A stretch of 64,000 bases of DNA, from positions 236,253-300,252 of the forward strand of contig NZ_JAFCJS010000009.1 of assembly GCF_018130825.1 (NCBI RefSeq), written 5' to 3'. The notes beneath the pieces are model-generated. The model saw only the letters and a program-made list of their open reading frames with translations, was not told the origin of the DNA and did not search any database. The position numbers were made by a program, and so were the translations under genes. The stretch's first letter is position 1, and the number at the start of each line of letters is the position of its first letter. Origin of the DNA: Bradyrhizobium liaoningense. Lineage in GTDB: Bacteria > Pseudomonadota > Alphaproteobacteria > Rhizobiales > Xanthobacteraceae. Positions 52,167 through 60,886 of the stretch are shown here, piece after piece.

Positions 52167-52382
52167 TTACGCCCGCTGCGGCATCTCCTCGGCCTCTTCC
52201 TTGGCGAGCAGCAGCAGCATCTCGATGCCCATCTCGCCTTCCTGCGGCGAGCGGATGAACTTTATTTCGTCGGCGCTTTGCCGCAGTGCGGCAATGATAG
52301 CGACGGCCTGATTGGCGGTTGCCGCCTCAGTCGCCAGAATGGACTTCTGGTTCTTGGACTGAAACCCGATGGTGTAGGACAT
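52167..52382 (-). CDS. Small conserved hypothetical protein
   Basis: This 71-residue protein begins MSYTIGFQSKNQKSILATEA at ATG 52382, directly behind a strong GGGAGGGAACGA ribosome binding site; longer starts are not supported. It has one predicted helix-rich segment (ANQAVAIIAALRQSADEI) and an acidic LLLLAKEEAEEMPQ end. There is no signal peptide and no family I can name. The strong start signal argues that it is a real gene. Confidence 0.6.
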   Translation of the reverse strand: MSYTIGFQSKNQKSILATEAATANQAVAIIAALRQSADEIKFIRSPQEGEMGIEMLLLLAKEEAEEMPQRA

Positions 52383-52557
52383 TCGTTCCCTCCCGCGCTT
52401 ACGAGAAGAGATCGAATCAGAGTCGCGCGCAGAGTGGAAGCCTGTGCGACTACGGACCGGGTTTATCTGGGGATTGCGCGCAAGCTCCACGCAAGGCCGC
52501 GCGAGCGCCACACTGAGGTCACCAGTCTATGGTTAGCGATCCGGCGTCGGCGCAGTG

Positions 52558-53433
52558 TTACGCCAGCCCCAGCATGGCACGCGTATCGGCGGCGCTCGCA
52601 ACCGTCGCACCAAGGCTCTTCAGGATGCCCGCAGCGTGCGCGACGAGTTCCGTATTGGTCTTCGCCAGCACGCCCCTGGACATATAGAGATTGTCCTCCA
52701 TGCCGACGCGGACATGGCCGCCGAGCAGATACGCCTGCGCCACCATCGGGAATTCGGCGCGGCCGATGCCGAAGCCGGACCAGATCGCGCCTGATGGCAG
52801 CAGGCCGCGGGCATAGAACATCGTCTCGGGCGTCGCCGAGAAGCCGTATTTCACCCCGAGCACGAGCGAGAACAGGCCCGGCCCCTTCAGCGTGCCGTCG
52901 GCGAACAGGTCGCGCGCCAGATGGCAGTCGCCGGAATCGAACAGCTCGATCTCCGGCAGCACGCCGGCGGCCTTCATCCGCTCGGCCATGATGCGGACGT
53001 TGCGCGGCGTGTTGATCACGACCTCGCCGCCGGAATTCATGGTGTTGAGGTCGAGCGTGCAGATGTCCGGCTTGAGCAGCTCGATATGCTCGACACGCTT
53101 CTCAGGCTGGAGCAGCGTTGTGCCCGGGCCGGCGATGCGGGGATCTTCGATCGAGGGCACGAAGCGGCCGCCGGGGCCGGTGGTGAGATTGATGACGAGG
53201 CTCTTGTTGCGCGCGCGGATTTGCTCGACCACCTCGCGGTAGAGATCGACCTCCATCGAGGGCCGCCCCGTGGCGGGATCGCGCACATGGATGTGGGCGA
53301 TGGCCGCGCCGGCTTCGGCGGCTTCCAGCGCGGATGTCGCGATCTGTTCGGGCGTGATCGGGAGGTACGGCGACTGCTCGGGTTTTGTGAGATTGCCGGT
53401 GATGGCGCAGGTGATGATGGTTTTGCTGGTCAT
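52558..53433 (-). CDS. BKACE family protein (3-keto-5-aminohexanoate cleavage type)
   Basis: This 291-residue TIM-barrel enzyme has the metal-binding HIHVRD near residue 46 and the conserved INLTTGPGG near 81, DICTLDLNTMNSGG near 115, and IELFDSGDCH near 160. BKACE enzymes condense a beta-keto acid with acetyl-CoA, releasing acetoacetate and a new acyl-CoA. The specific beta-keto acid is not readable by eye. ATG 53433 is chosen; the longer frame runs into a palindromic repeat. A second member of the family lies at 56390-57217. Confidence 0.85.
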   Translation of the reverse strand: MTSKTIITCAITGNLTKPEQSPYLPITPEQIATSALEAAEAGAAIAHIHVRDPATGRPSMEVDLYREVVEQIRARNKSLVINLTTGPGGRFVPSIEDPRIAGPGTTLLQPEKRVEHIELLKPDICTLDLNTMNSGGEVVINTPRNVRIMAERMKAAGVLPEIELFDSGDCHLARDLFADGTLKGPGLFSLVLGVKYGFSATPETMFYARGLLPSGAIWSGFGIGRAEFPMVAQAYLLGGHVRVGMEDNLYMSRGVLAKTNTELVAHAAGILKSLGATVASAADTRAMLGLA

Positions 53434-53483
53434 GCGATGCTGCTCGATGTCGTCGTGACTTAAGCCTTGCGCAAATTTACCTG

Positions 53484-53636
53484 ACCCTCCCCTGGAGGGG
53501 GAGGGTCGATGCGCATGCAGCGAAGCGGAATGCGCAGCGGGGTGGGGTGACGGTCTCTCCGCATGGGACACTGCCCGTGTTGAGAGATCACCCCACCCCG
53601 GCGCTTCGCGCCGACCCTCCCCCTCCAGGGGAGGGT
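53484..53636. repeat. 153-base inverted repeat with 25-base perfect arms
   Basis: The two ends, 53484-53508 and 53612-53636, are perfect inverted copies 25 bases long, rich in CCCTCC and GGAGGGG. Inner GGGGTGGGGTGA and TCACCCCACCCC also pair. It lies upstream of the BKACE gene and directly after the CoA transferase stop, so it separates two genes on the same strand and can act as a terminator. Confidence 0.9.
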
Positions 53637-53645
53637 AAGAGCGCG

Positions 53646-54875
53646 CTAGATAATCCCCTGCTGCTTCAGCTGCTCGATCTTCCCGGCATCGTAGCCGAGC
53701 TTGCCGCCGAGCACCTCCTGAGTGTGCTCCCCGAGCAGCGGCGGGGCGCGGTAGTTCTTGATCGGGGTCTCCGAGAAGGTCAGCGCGTTACGGATCAGCG
53801 ACAGCTCCGGCTCGAACTTGTGCTCGGTCTTCACCCGCATGCCGCGTGACTGGACGTGCGGATCGGAAAACACCTGCTCGAAATTGTTGATCGGACCTGA
53901 GGGCACGCCGGCCTCCTCCAGCTTGTCCAGCCAATAGGCCACCGGATTCTTCAGGAACAAGCCGGCGAAGATCGCCATGATCTCCTTGCCATGCACGACA
54001 CGGTCATTGTTCTTGATGAAGCGCTTGTCATTGGCGAGCTCGGGCTCGCCGAGCACGGCGCAGGTGCGCTGGAACTGGCCGTCATTGCCGACCACCAGCA
54101 TCAATTCGCCGTCGGTGCAGCGGAATACGCCGGCCGGCATGCCGCCATTGCCCCAGGTGCCGCGGCGCGGCGGGGTCTTGCCGTTGACGAGGTAGATCTG
54201 CAGCCAGTGCGACAGCGAGGCGATGACGGTGTCGAACAGGCAGACGTCGATGTGCTGGCCCTGCCCGTCATTGGCATCGCGATTGTAGAGAGCCGAGAGA
54301 ATCCCGATCGAGGCATTCATGCCGGTCATGTAGTCGACGATCGACGGGCCGACCTTCATCGGGCCCTCGCCCGGCTCGCCGTCGATATGGCCGGTGACGC
54401 TCATCAGCCCGCCCATCGCCTGCAGGATGGCGTCGTAGCCGGCGCGCGGCGCATACGGTCCGGTCTGGCCGAAGCCGGTGACCGAGCAATAGATGATGCC
54501 GGGGTTGATCGCCTTGATCGTCTCGTAGTCGAGGCCGTAGCGCTTGAGATCGCCGACCTTGTAGTTCTCCATGAAGACGTCGACATCCTTGGCGAGCTCG
54601 CGGATGATCGCCTGCCCTTCGGGCTTGGCGATGTTGACGGTGACCGACTTCTTGTTGCGGTTGGCGCAGAGATAGAACGAGTTGTTGTTGTTCGCCTTGC
54701 CCTCGGGATCGCTCAGGTAAGGCGGGCCGAAGGCGCGCGCGTCGTCGCCGGTGCCCGGCCGCTCGATCTTGATGACCTCCGCGCCGAGATCGCCCAGCAT
54801 CTGGGCCGACAAGGGCCCGGCAAGCACGCGGGTGAGGTCAAGGATCTTGATGCCTGAGAGCGGCAAGGCCGACAT
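53646..54875 (-). CDS. CaiB/BaiF class III CoA transferase
   Basis: The 409-residue protein starts at ATG 54875 behind a strong GGAGGAA ribosome binding site. Family III features are ILDLTRVLAGPLSAQMLGDL near residue 11, AEVIKIERPGTGDDAR near 32, YCANRNKKSVTVNI near 61, and VTGFGQTGPYAPRAGYDAIL near 125 with the catalytic Asp region. It moves CoA between carboxylic acids, probably activating a dicarboxylic or hydroxy acid for the pathway that includes the BKACE enzymes; the substrate is inferred only from context. Confidence 0.9.
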   Translation of the reverse strand: MSALPLSGIKILDLTRVLAGPLSAQMLGDLGAEVIKIERPGTGDDARAFGPPYLSDPEGKANNNNSFYLCANRNKKSVTVNIAKPEGQAIIRELAKDVDVFMENYKVGDLKRYGLDYETIKAINPGIIYCSVTGFGQTGPYAPRAGYDAILQAMGGLMSVTGHIDGEPGEGPMKVGPSIVDYMTGMNASIGILSALYNRDANDGQGQHIDVCLFDTVIASLSHWLQIYLVNGKTPPRRGTWGNGGMPAGVFRCTDGELMLVVGNDGQFQRTCAVLGEPELANDKRFIKNNDRVVHGKEIMAIFAGLFLKNPVAYWLDKLEEAGVPSGPINNFEQVFSDPHVQSRGMRVKTEHKFEPELSLIRNALTFSETPIKNYRAPPLLGEHTQEVLGGKLGYDAGKIEQLKQQGII

Positions 54876-55038
54876 GTCGGTTTCCTCCGGGGAACTGGTG
54901 TTGGCGCGGCGGCTCGAGCCAAGCCGCGCTCCCTGCGGATACACCATTTTCGGTCCCCGAGCACTGCGCTCCGGGCATACGGCCATCCGCGCCGCCACAG
55001 CCGTGGCCCCGCGGCGGCGATTTTCCGCGTCGCGAAGA

Positions 55039-56259
55039 TCAGCGCGCCGAGCTCAGGTTTGCAGCCGCTGCGGCCACGCTTGGCCGCCGTCGCCCGAGCA
55101 GGACCAGGATCAATACCGTCGCGCAGGAGCAGACGAAGGTGAGACCGAGCGCACTGCGGCTGCCGAACTGGGTGAGCAGGCCGGCCAGCAGCGGCGGCGA
55201 CAGCGCGGAGGCCAGATTAAGCGGCAATGCGATCATCGACATCGCCTTGGCGAACTCGGCCTGGTCGTAGAACACGAGCGGAATGGTCGCCCGTGCCACC
55301 GCCATCGCGCCGCTGCCGGCGCCATAGAGCAGGATGAAGACCGCGACTGCCCAGGTCGCCCCCTCGCTCAGCATCAACAGCAGCATGGCCACGGGCAGCG
55401 CCGTGCCGGCTACGAGCCCGGTCGTGATGCCATCCCACCGTCCGCCGCCGAGGAAGTCGAGCCCGCGGGCGCTGACCTGGATGACGCCCAGCATCGAGCC
55501 GAAGGCGATGGCCTGGGCCGGCGCCAGCCCTTCCGCCCGCAGCAATTCGATGAACACCGCGCCGAGGCCGAAATTGACGAAGGCGTTGAGGGTGATCGCG
55601 GAGACGACGAGGCCGAACGTGCTGCGCGCAACCGGCGGCACATCCGCGTGCTTTGCCGGCGCCGGGCCCTTGTCCTTCGCGACGCTCCGGCGCGGCGCAG
55701 CCAGCGCATAAAGCGGGAGCGAGACCACGATCAGCATGGCGGCGTAGACGAGGCAGGTCCAGCGCCAGCCGACGAGACCATTCAGGAACGATGTGGCCGG
55801 CCAGAAGATGCTGCTCGAAAGCCCGGTCACCAGCATGAGCGCGCCGATCGCGCTCTTGGCCTGCCGTCCGGCGACCTCGTTGAGCATGATATAGGCACCG
55901 GTCGAGAGCGTGGCGCTGCCGGCAAGGCCAAAGACGATCCAGGCAGCGAAATAGAGGGCCGGGTCACGCGCGAAGAACAGGAGCACGAATCCGGGCACGC
56001 TGACGACCGTGCCCACCATCATCACCTTGCGTGCCCCATGTCGCGCGAAAACCTTGGCGAGCCAGGGCGCGCACAGGCCCATGGTGACATAAAGTGTCGA
56101 GGTGCCCGCAAAAACCATCGGCAGGCTCATGCCGAGATCGGCGGCAAGGTCGCGGCCGATGATGGGCGGAAGGCCGATCGTGCCCCATCCAATGAGCTGG
56201 GTGATTGCAAGCACCAGCAGGACCCCGATGAGCCTGCCGTCAGATTTCAAGAACCGCAT
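55039..56259 (-). CDS. Major facilitator superfamily transporter
   Basis: This 406-residue inner-membrane protein has about 12 hydrophobic segments, starting with RLIGVLLVLAITQLIGWGTI. The A-motif position between helices 2 and 3 reads APWLAKVFARHGARKVMM. The substrate is unknown. I start at ATG 56259 (MRFLKSDGRLIG), which places the first helix near the N terminus; ATG 56307 is an alternative, and still longer starts would overlap the BKACE gene. It probably belongs to the same leftward unit as that gene, 130 bases away. Confidence 0.85.
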   Translation of the reverse strand: MRFLKSDGRLIGVLLVLAITQLIGWGTIGLPPIIGRDLAADLGMSLPMVFAGTSTLYVTMGLCAPWLAKVFARHGARKVMMVGTVVSVPGFVLLFFARDPALYFAAWIVFGLAGSATLSTGAYIMLNEVAGRQAKSAIGALMLVTGLSSSIFWPATSFLNGLVGWRWTCLVYAAMLIVVSLPLYALAAPRRSVAKDKGPAPAKHADVPPVARSTFGLVVSAITLNAFVNFGLGAVFIELLRAEGLAPAQAIAFGSMLGVIQVSARGLDFLGGGRWDGITTGLVAGTALPVAMLLLMLSEGATWAVAVFILLYGAGSGAMAVARATIPLVFYDQAEFAKAMSMIALPLNLASALSPPLLAGLLTQFGSRSALGLTFVCSCATVLILVLLGRRRPSVAAAAANLSSAR

Positions 56260-56389
56260 TCCAAACGTCGCCCGCCCCAGCTGCGTGCCTGTGCACGGAC
56301 CGGTCATAGCGGGAGTCTTGGCGCAACGGAACGTCAGCCACCGAATAGCAGAAGGCAGCCGGGAGCATGTCAGGAGGAGGCAGTAGCCC

Positions 56390-57217
56390 CTACCCCGCGA
56401 GCCCGAGCAGGGATCGCGCCTCGGCCGCGGTGGCGACGCGCCGGCCATGGCGCGTGACCGCCTCACAGGCGACGGTCACGAGCTCCGCGTTGCTGGCGGC
56501 GAGTCGCGTCTTGTCGATCCTGATATTGTCCTCGAGGCCGGTGCGAACCGCGTCGGCGCCCCGCGCGAGCGCCCAGCCCATGACCTCGGCTTGATGGCGC
56601 CCGATCCCGGCAGCCGTCCACGTCGCGTTCGGGATCAGGCGCTTGAGCTCTCCCAGGAGGATGTCGAGCACGTGCTCGTCCGCCGGCATCGCGTTCTTGA
56701 CGCCCATGACGAACTGCACGTGCGGACGCGCATCCATCAGTCCCGACTCGATCAGGCGACGGGCGCCGTGCAGATGCGACAGATCGAAGATCTCGATCTC
56801 CGGCCGGATGCCGTTCGCCTTCATGCCGGTCGCGAGCGTCTCGACCAGGGCGGCGCTGTTCTCGTAGACGATGGTCGGAAAGTTCACCGAGCCCGTGGAC
56901 AGCGAGGCCATGTCAGGCTTCAGGTAGAGCGATGATCCACGCGCCGAGGGATCGCGCCCTCGCCCGCCGGTGGAGAACTGAACGATCATCCCCGGACAAT
57001 GCTTTTTGACGCCCTCCTGCACCAGCGCAAAACGCTCGGGATCGGAGGACGGCGTCTCGTCATCGTTGCGAACGTGGATATGGGCAAGCGTGGCACCGGC
57101 CTCGAAGGCCTGGTGGGTCGACTCGATCTGTTCGGACGGCAAGATCGGCACTGCCGGATTGTCCTTCTTGCGCGGAACAGAGCCGGTGATGGCGACAGCA
57201 ACGACGACGGGGTTCAT
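56390..57217 (-). CDS. BKACE family protein, second copy
   Basis: This 275-residue enzyme carries the metal-binding HIHVRN near residue 46, IVQFSTGGRGRDPSARGS near 78 in the place of the TGPGG loop, IEIFDLSHLHGARRLIE near 141, and the C-terminal GADAVRTGLEDNIRID. These differ clearly from the copy at 52558-53433, so the substrate probably differs. It lies between two MFS transporter genes on the same strand, 122 bases from the upstream one. Confidence 0.85.
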   Translation of the reverse strand: MNPVVVAVAITGSVPRKKDNPAVPILPSEQIESTHQAFEAGATLAHIHVRNDDETPSSDPERFALVQEGVKKHCPGMIVQFSTGGRGRDPSARGSSLYLKPDMASLSTGSVNFPTIVYENSAALVETLATGMKANGIRPEIEIFDLSHLHGARRLIESGLMDARPHVQFVMGVKNAMPADEHVLDILLGELKRLIPNATWTAAGIGRHQAEVMGWALARGADAVRTGLEDNIRIDKTRLAASNAELVTVACEAVTRHGRRVATAAEARSLLGLAG

Positions 57218-57339
57218 CCCTGGACCTCATGATGATCGCGCTCGCGCGCACCGGGTTCGACTAGGCAGTTACATAACAAGTCGAGCCCTGCCGCTACAAA
57301 CATCATCGATCGCAGCGGCACGGCTTTCTCGCGTCAGCG

Positions 57340-58737
57340 TCAGGTCGGGACTGCGGTCGCCCCGCTCGCCGCCTCCGCACGCTGCCGCTCATAGTCGGCC
57401 CGCGGGATCGGAACGGCCTTGGGATTGCCGAGATCGTCGATGCTGATCCGGTAGGTTTCCCGCGCCGAGACGGCCGCCAGCGCCGCGATGACCGTGATGC
57501 CGAAGGCGATCGCCCCGACCGTCAGGGGAATGTTGGCCGAGCCGGGAGGCGCCACGGTCGCAAACAGGGCCGGAAGCAACGCGGTGATGGTCGTCCCGAT
57601 GTTCTGCGAGATCGCCATCGCCGACACACGGGTGCGCGTCGGAAACAGCTCCGGGTAGAAGCTCGGGAAAATCGCGTTGTAGCCCTGGTAGACGACGCCC
57701 CACATCAGGAGCGAGAGCAGGATCGCCAGCGGCACGTTCCGGATGCTGATGGCATAGAGGTAGCCGAAAGCAAGCAGGCCGGAGAGCAGCGCGCCCACGA
57801 TGATCGGAGGCTTGCGGCCGACCTTGTCGGAGAGATGGCCGACGAAGGGAATGACGAACACCGCCAGCATGTTTCCGAGCACGGGGATCCAGAGATAGAC
57901 GTCCTTGGCAAAACCGATGCCATAGGCCGGCTGCACCGCGTAGGCCGCACCGAAGATGGTGGCGACGACGGGGATGACGTTCATCAGCGCCATGCAGATG
58001 ACCCTGAGCATGTCGCGCCAGCTCAGCTTGATGGCCTGGACGATGGGCGCCCGCGGCGTTTCCCCCTGCTCGCCCTCGCGGGTGAAGGCCGGGGTTTCGT
58101 CGACTTCGCGGCGAATGATGTAGCCGGCGACGATGACGAAGAAGCTGAGCAGGAAGGGAATCCGCCAGCCCCAGCTGTTGAAGGCCTCCGTCGGCATATA
58201 GGCCGCCAGCGGCAGGAAGACGGCTGCTGCGAGAATTTGGCCGGCCTGAACGCCCTGAAGCGCGAAGCTCGCGTAGAAGCCGCGCCGGCCGAACGGCGCG
58301 TGCTCCAGGATCATCGAGCTCGCGCCGGAGATTTCACCGGCAACGGCAAATCCCTGCACGAGGCGAAGAATGACGAGCAGGATCGGCGCAAGGATGCCGA
58401 CCTGGTGATAGGTCGGGAGAAGGCCGACCGCCATCGTCGAGATGCCCATCAGGAACATGCAGACGATGAGCACGGTCTTGCGGCCATGCGTGTCGCCCCA
58501 ATGTCCGAGGACGAAGGCGCCGATGGGACGCGCCACATAGCCGACGCCATAGGTCGCCAGCGATGCGACGATTGCGACGGTAGGATTGTCCGAGGGGAAG
58601 AAGATTTGCGGGAAGATCAGCGAGGCGGCAGTCGCGTAGATGAAGAAGTCATAATATTCGAGAGCCGACCCAATCCAGCCGCTCGCAGCAGCCTTCTTGG
58701 ACTGACCCATGTCGTGGATCGCGCGAGTCGTGGTCAT
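57340..58737 (-). CDS. MFS transporter of the metabolite:H+ symporter type
   Basis: The 465-residue protein starts at ATG 58737 behind AGGAGGAA. The beginning SGWIGSALEYYDFFIYATAA and the loop FVLGHWGDTHGRKTVLI (GDxxGRK, residues about 78-84) are typical of the MHS group that includes ShiA, ProP and KgtP. Twelve helices are apparent. It should import a small carboxylate with protons; next to a BKACE gene, the transported acid may be its substrate, which is inference. The 261 bases upstream contain no gene. Confidence 0.88.
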   Translation of the reverse strand: MTTTRAIHDMGQSKKAAASGWIGSALEYYDFFIYATAASLIFPQIFFPSDNPTVAIVASLATYGVGYVARPIGAFVLGHWGDTHGRKTVLIVCMFLMGISTMAVGLLPTYHQVGILAPILLVILRLVQGFAVAGEISGASSMILEHAPFGRRGFYASFALQGVQAGQILAAAVFLPLAAYMPTEAFNSWGWRIPFLLSFFVIVAGYIIRREVDETPAFTREGEQGETPRAPIVQAIKLSWRDMLRVICMALMNVIPVVATIFGAAYAVQPAYGIGFAKDVYLWIPVLGNMLAVFVIPFVGHLSDKVGRKPPIIVGALLSGLLAFGYLYAISIRNVPLAILLSLLMWGVVYQGYNAIFPSFYPELFPTRTRVSAMAISQNIGTTITALLPALFATVAPPGSANIPLTVGAIAFGITVIAALAAVSARETYRISIDDLGNPKAVPIPRADYERQRAEAASGATAVPT

Positions 58738-58998
58738 CTCAGAAATTCCTCCTCTGGGTTTATCGACGTCCCGTTGGCGGGCTTCGTTCGAAATCGGACA
58801 GCACTCTCCAGGCGCTCTGCGGGGCTTTGCGGAGCGCTTGTCATGGCCGATGGCTGTCTGATTGGTCGCAACAATAGGCTTTCGCCGGGCTAACACAATT
58901 ACCCAGTTATGCGATAAACCTAACATGATGTTATCTACGCCAGAGCGTCTATCTCCGGGCTCCGGCGATGCTCGCGCTCGGCATGACGCCGCGAGAGC

Positions 58999-59745
58999 TC
59001 ACTCCGGCGGATTGAACGTCCGCACGAAATACACGGGCTCCCTGCCCTTCTTCAGCCGATAGAGCTGCGCCGGACGGTTCGGGCCGCGGCGCATCTTCGC
59101 GACCGGCTCGATCATGTCGGCCGACAGGATCCGCGTCCGGAAGGCACTCTTCTCGAGGGGGCGATCGAGCACGATCTCGTAAACGCGCTGCAAATCCGGC
59201 AGCGTGAATTCCGCGGGCATCAGATAGGCCGGCAGCGAGGTGTACTCCACCTTGTTGCGCAGGCGCTGGATCGCGGTCGCCAGGATGTCGCCGTGATCGA
59301 AGGCGAGCTTGTCCTTGAGCCTGCCGCCGGGAAGCGGAAACCAGCGCGCATCGGGCGCAAGCTCGCTTGCTTCGTCCGGGATCAGCGCGAAATAGGCGTG
59401 CGTCGCCGACCAGCCGCGCGGATCGCGCGTCGCACTGCCCCAGCTTCCGAGCTGCTCGAGATAAGGGCTCGTAACTCCGGTCTTTTCCCTGAGCTTGCGG
59501 GCCGCACAGGCCGCGAGATCGCGGTCCTTCGCGACGTCGACGAAGCCACCCGGCAGCGCCCACGTCAGCGGAAACGGCTCGCCCTCACCCGCCGGACGTT
59601 GCACCAGCAACACCTGAAGGCTGTCGTTCACGATCGCAAAAATCACCACATCGACCGTGGTCAGGGGCCGCGGAAAGTCCAATTGTCCTGACTTTCCATG
59701 GTCTTTGCCAAGGTTCTTGTTAAGCGCCTCGCCTGCCATCCCCAA
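58999..59745 (-). CDS. NUDIX-domain regulator, NrtR-like
   Basis: The 248-residue protein has an N-terminal NUDIX domain (VDVVIFAIVNDSLQVLLVQR from residue 31, GGFVDVAKDRDLAACAARKL near 66) and a C-terminal part from about 160 with winged-helix character (YTSLPAYLMPAEFTLPDLQR). The NUDIX box reads REKTGV where hydrolases have REExGx, so catalytic glutamates are missing, as in NrtR regulators that sense ADP-ribose or NAD-related ligands. It is divergent from the SPFH and NAD-kinase-like genes, its likely targets. Confidence 0.8.
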   Translation of the reverse strand: MGMAGEALNKNLGKDHGKSGQLDFPRPLTTVDVVIFAIVNDSLQVLLVQRPAGEGEPFPLTWALPGGFVDVAKDRDLAACAARKLREKTGVTSPYLEQLGSWGSATRDPRGWSATHAYFALIPDEASELAPDARWFPLPGGRLKDKLAFDHGDILATAIQRLRNKVEYTSLPAYLMPAEFTLPDLQRVYEIVLDRPLEKSAFRTRILSADMIEPVAKMRRGPNRPAQLYRLKKGREPVYFVRTFNPPE

Positions 59746-59775
59746 CTCCGCTGTTCGGCCTTGACAGTAGCATAG

Positions 59776-59804
59776 TTAGTTGTACAGTCCAACTTCCTTA
59801 GTTG
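59776..59804. promoter_or_regulatory. Candidate operator for the NUDIX regulator
   Basis: In the 94-base divergent gap, AGTTG-N7-CAACT (59778-59794) forms a 17-base dyad. The heptamer TTAGTTG occurs twice in direct orientation, at 59776-59782 and 59798-59804, 22 bases apart (about two helical turns). The position between the regulator and the SPFH gene makes it the best operator candidate; no match to a published consensus was tested. Confidence 0.4.
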
Positions 59805-59839
59805 CTCAGGCACACTTAGTAAGACCGACGGAGAAGGCC

Positions 59840-60886
59840 ATGTTTGGCGTCAGGTTCATCAAGGCTCAGCCCACCACCTATCTCATGAAGTATCGCGCCG
59901 GCGAGATCGTCGCCGAAGGCGCCGGACTTTCCGCGCTCTACTACGCGCCGGTGACCATGCTCGTCGCCGTGCCGATCGGCAGCCGCGACGCCTCCTTCAT
60001 CTTTCAGCAGATCGCGCGCGACTTTCAGACGCTGACGGTGCAGGGCCATGTCACCTATCGCATCAACGAGCCGAAGAAGGCGGCCTCGATGCTCGATTTC
60101 ACGCTGAAGGCCGACGGCAAGACCTATGAGACCGACGATCCCGAGAAGCTGCCGCAGCGCATCCTCGGGACGGTCGAGGTGCTCGCGCAGCAGGCGGTGA
60201 AGGAGCTGACGCTGAAGGACGCGCTGCAGTCCCCTGACCGCATCGCCGACATCATTGCGGCGGGCTTGCGGGCGCGCGCCGACATCGCCTCTCTCGGCCT
60301 CGAAATCCTCGGCGTGTCCATTCGCGGCATCAAGCCGACGCCCGACACCGCAAAGGCGCTGGAAGCCGAAGCGCGCGAGGCGATCCTGAAGAATGCCGAC
60401 GAGGCGATCTTCGCCCGGCGCAATTTTGCCGTCGAGCAGGAGCGCGCCATTCGCGAAAGCGAGCTCGACACCGAGATCGCGGTCGAGCAGAAGAAGCGGT
60501 CGATCCGCGAGACCCAGATGGACGCCGAGGCGAGCGTCGCCGCCAAGCGCAACGAACTGCGCCAGGCCGGCATGGCCGCGGACATCGTGCTGGAAGGCAA
60601 GCGCAAGGACTTCGTCGGCCTCAACGCCGAGAACACCAGGACGCTGGCCGACGCCGAAGCCTATCGTGTTGGCGCGCTGATGAAGATCTTCGAGGGCGTC
60701 GACACCCGCGTGATCCAGGCGCTCGCCGCGGCCGGCATGCAGCCGGGGCAGCTGATCGCGCAAGCCTTCTCCGGCATCGCCGAGAAGGCCGAGAAGATCG
60801 GCCAGCTCAACGTCTCTCCGGACCTGCTCAGCCAGTTGATGGAGAAGCCGAAGATGACGGAGGCCGGCAGTGCCCGCCGCCAATGA
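59840..60886 (+). CDS. SPFH (band 7) domain protein
   Basis: The 348-residue protein starts at ATG 59840 (MFGVRFIKAQPTTYLMKYRA) with a GGAGAAGG ribosome binding site. An SPFH domain spans roughly residues 10-190 (PIGSRDASFIFQQIARDFQT, GLRARADIASLGLEILGVSI). It is followed by a long charged coiled-coil segment at about 195-280 (FAVEQERAIRESELDTEIAV). No transmembrane helix or signal peptide is obvious, unlike flotillin or HflK/C, so it may assemble in the cytoplasm or on the membrane surface. It overlaps the NAD-kinase-like gene by 17 bases. Confidence 0.85.
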   Translation: MFGVRFIKAQPTTYLMKYRAGEIVAEGAGLSALYYAPVTMLVAVPIGSRDASFIFQQIARDFQTLTVQGHVTYRINEPKKAASMLDFTLKADGKTYETDDPEKLPQRILGTVEVLAQQAVKELTLKDALQSPDRIADIIAAGLRARADIASLGLEILGVSIRGIKPTPDTAKALEAEAREAILKNADEAIFARRNFAVEQERAIRESELDTEIAVEQKKRSIRETQMDAEASVAAKRNELRQAGMAADIVLEGKRKDFVGLNAENTRTLADAEAYRVGALMKIFEGVDTRVIQALAAAGMQPGQLIAQAFSGIAEKAEKIGQLNVSPDLLSQLMEKPKMTEAGSARRQ

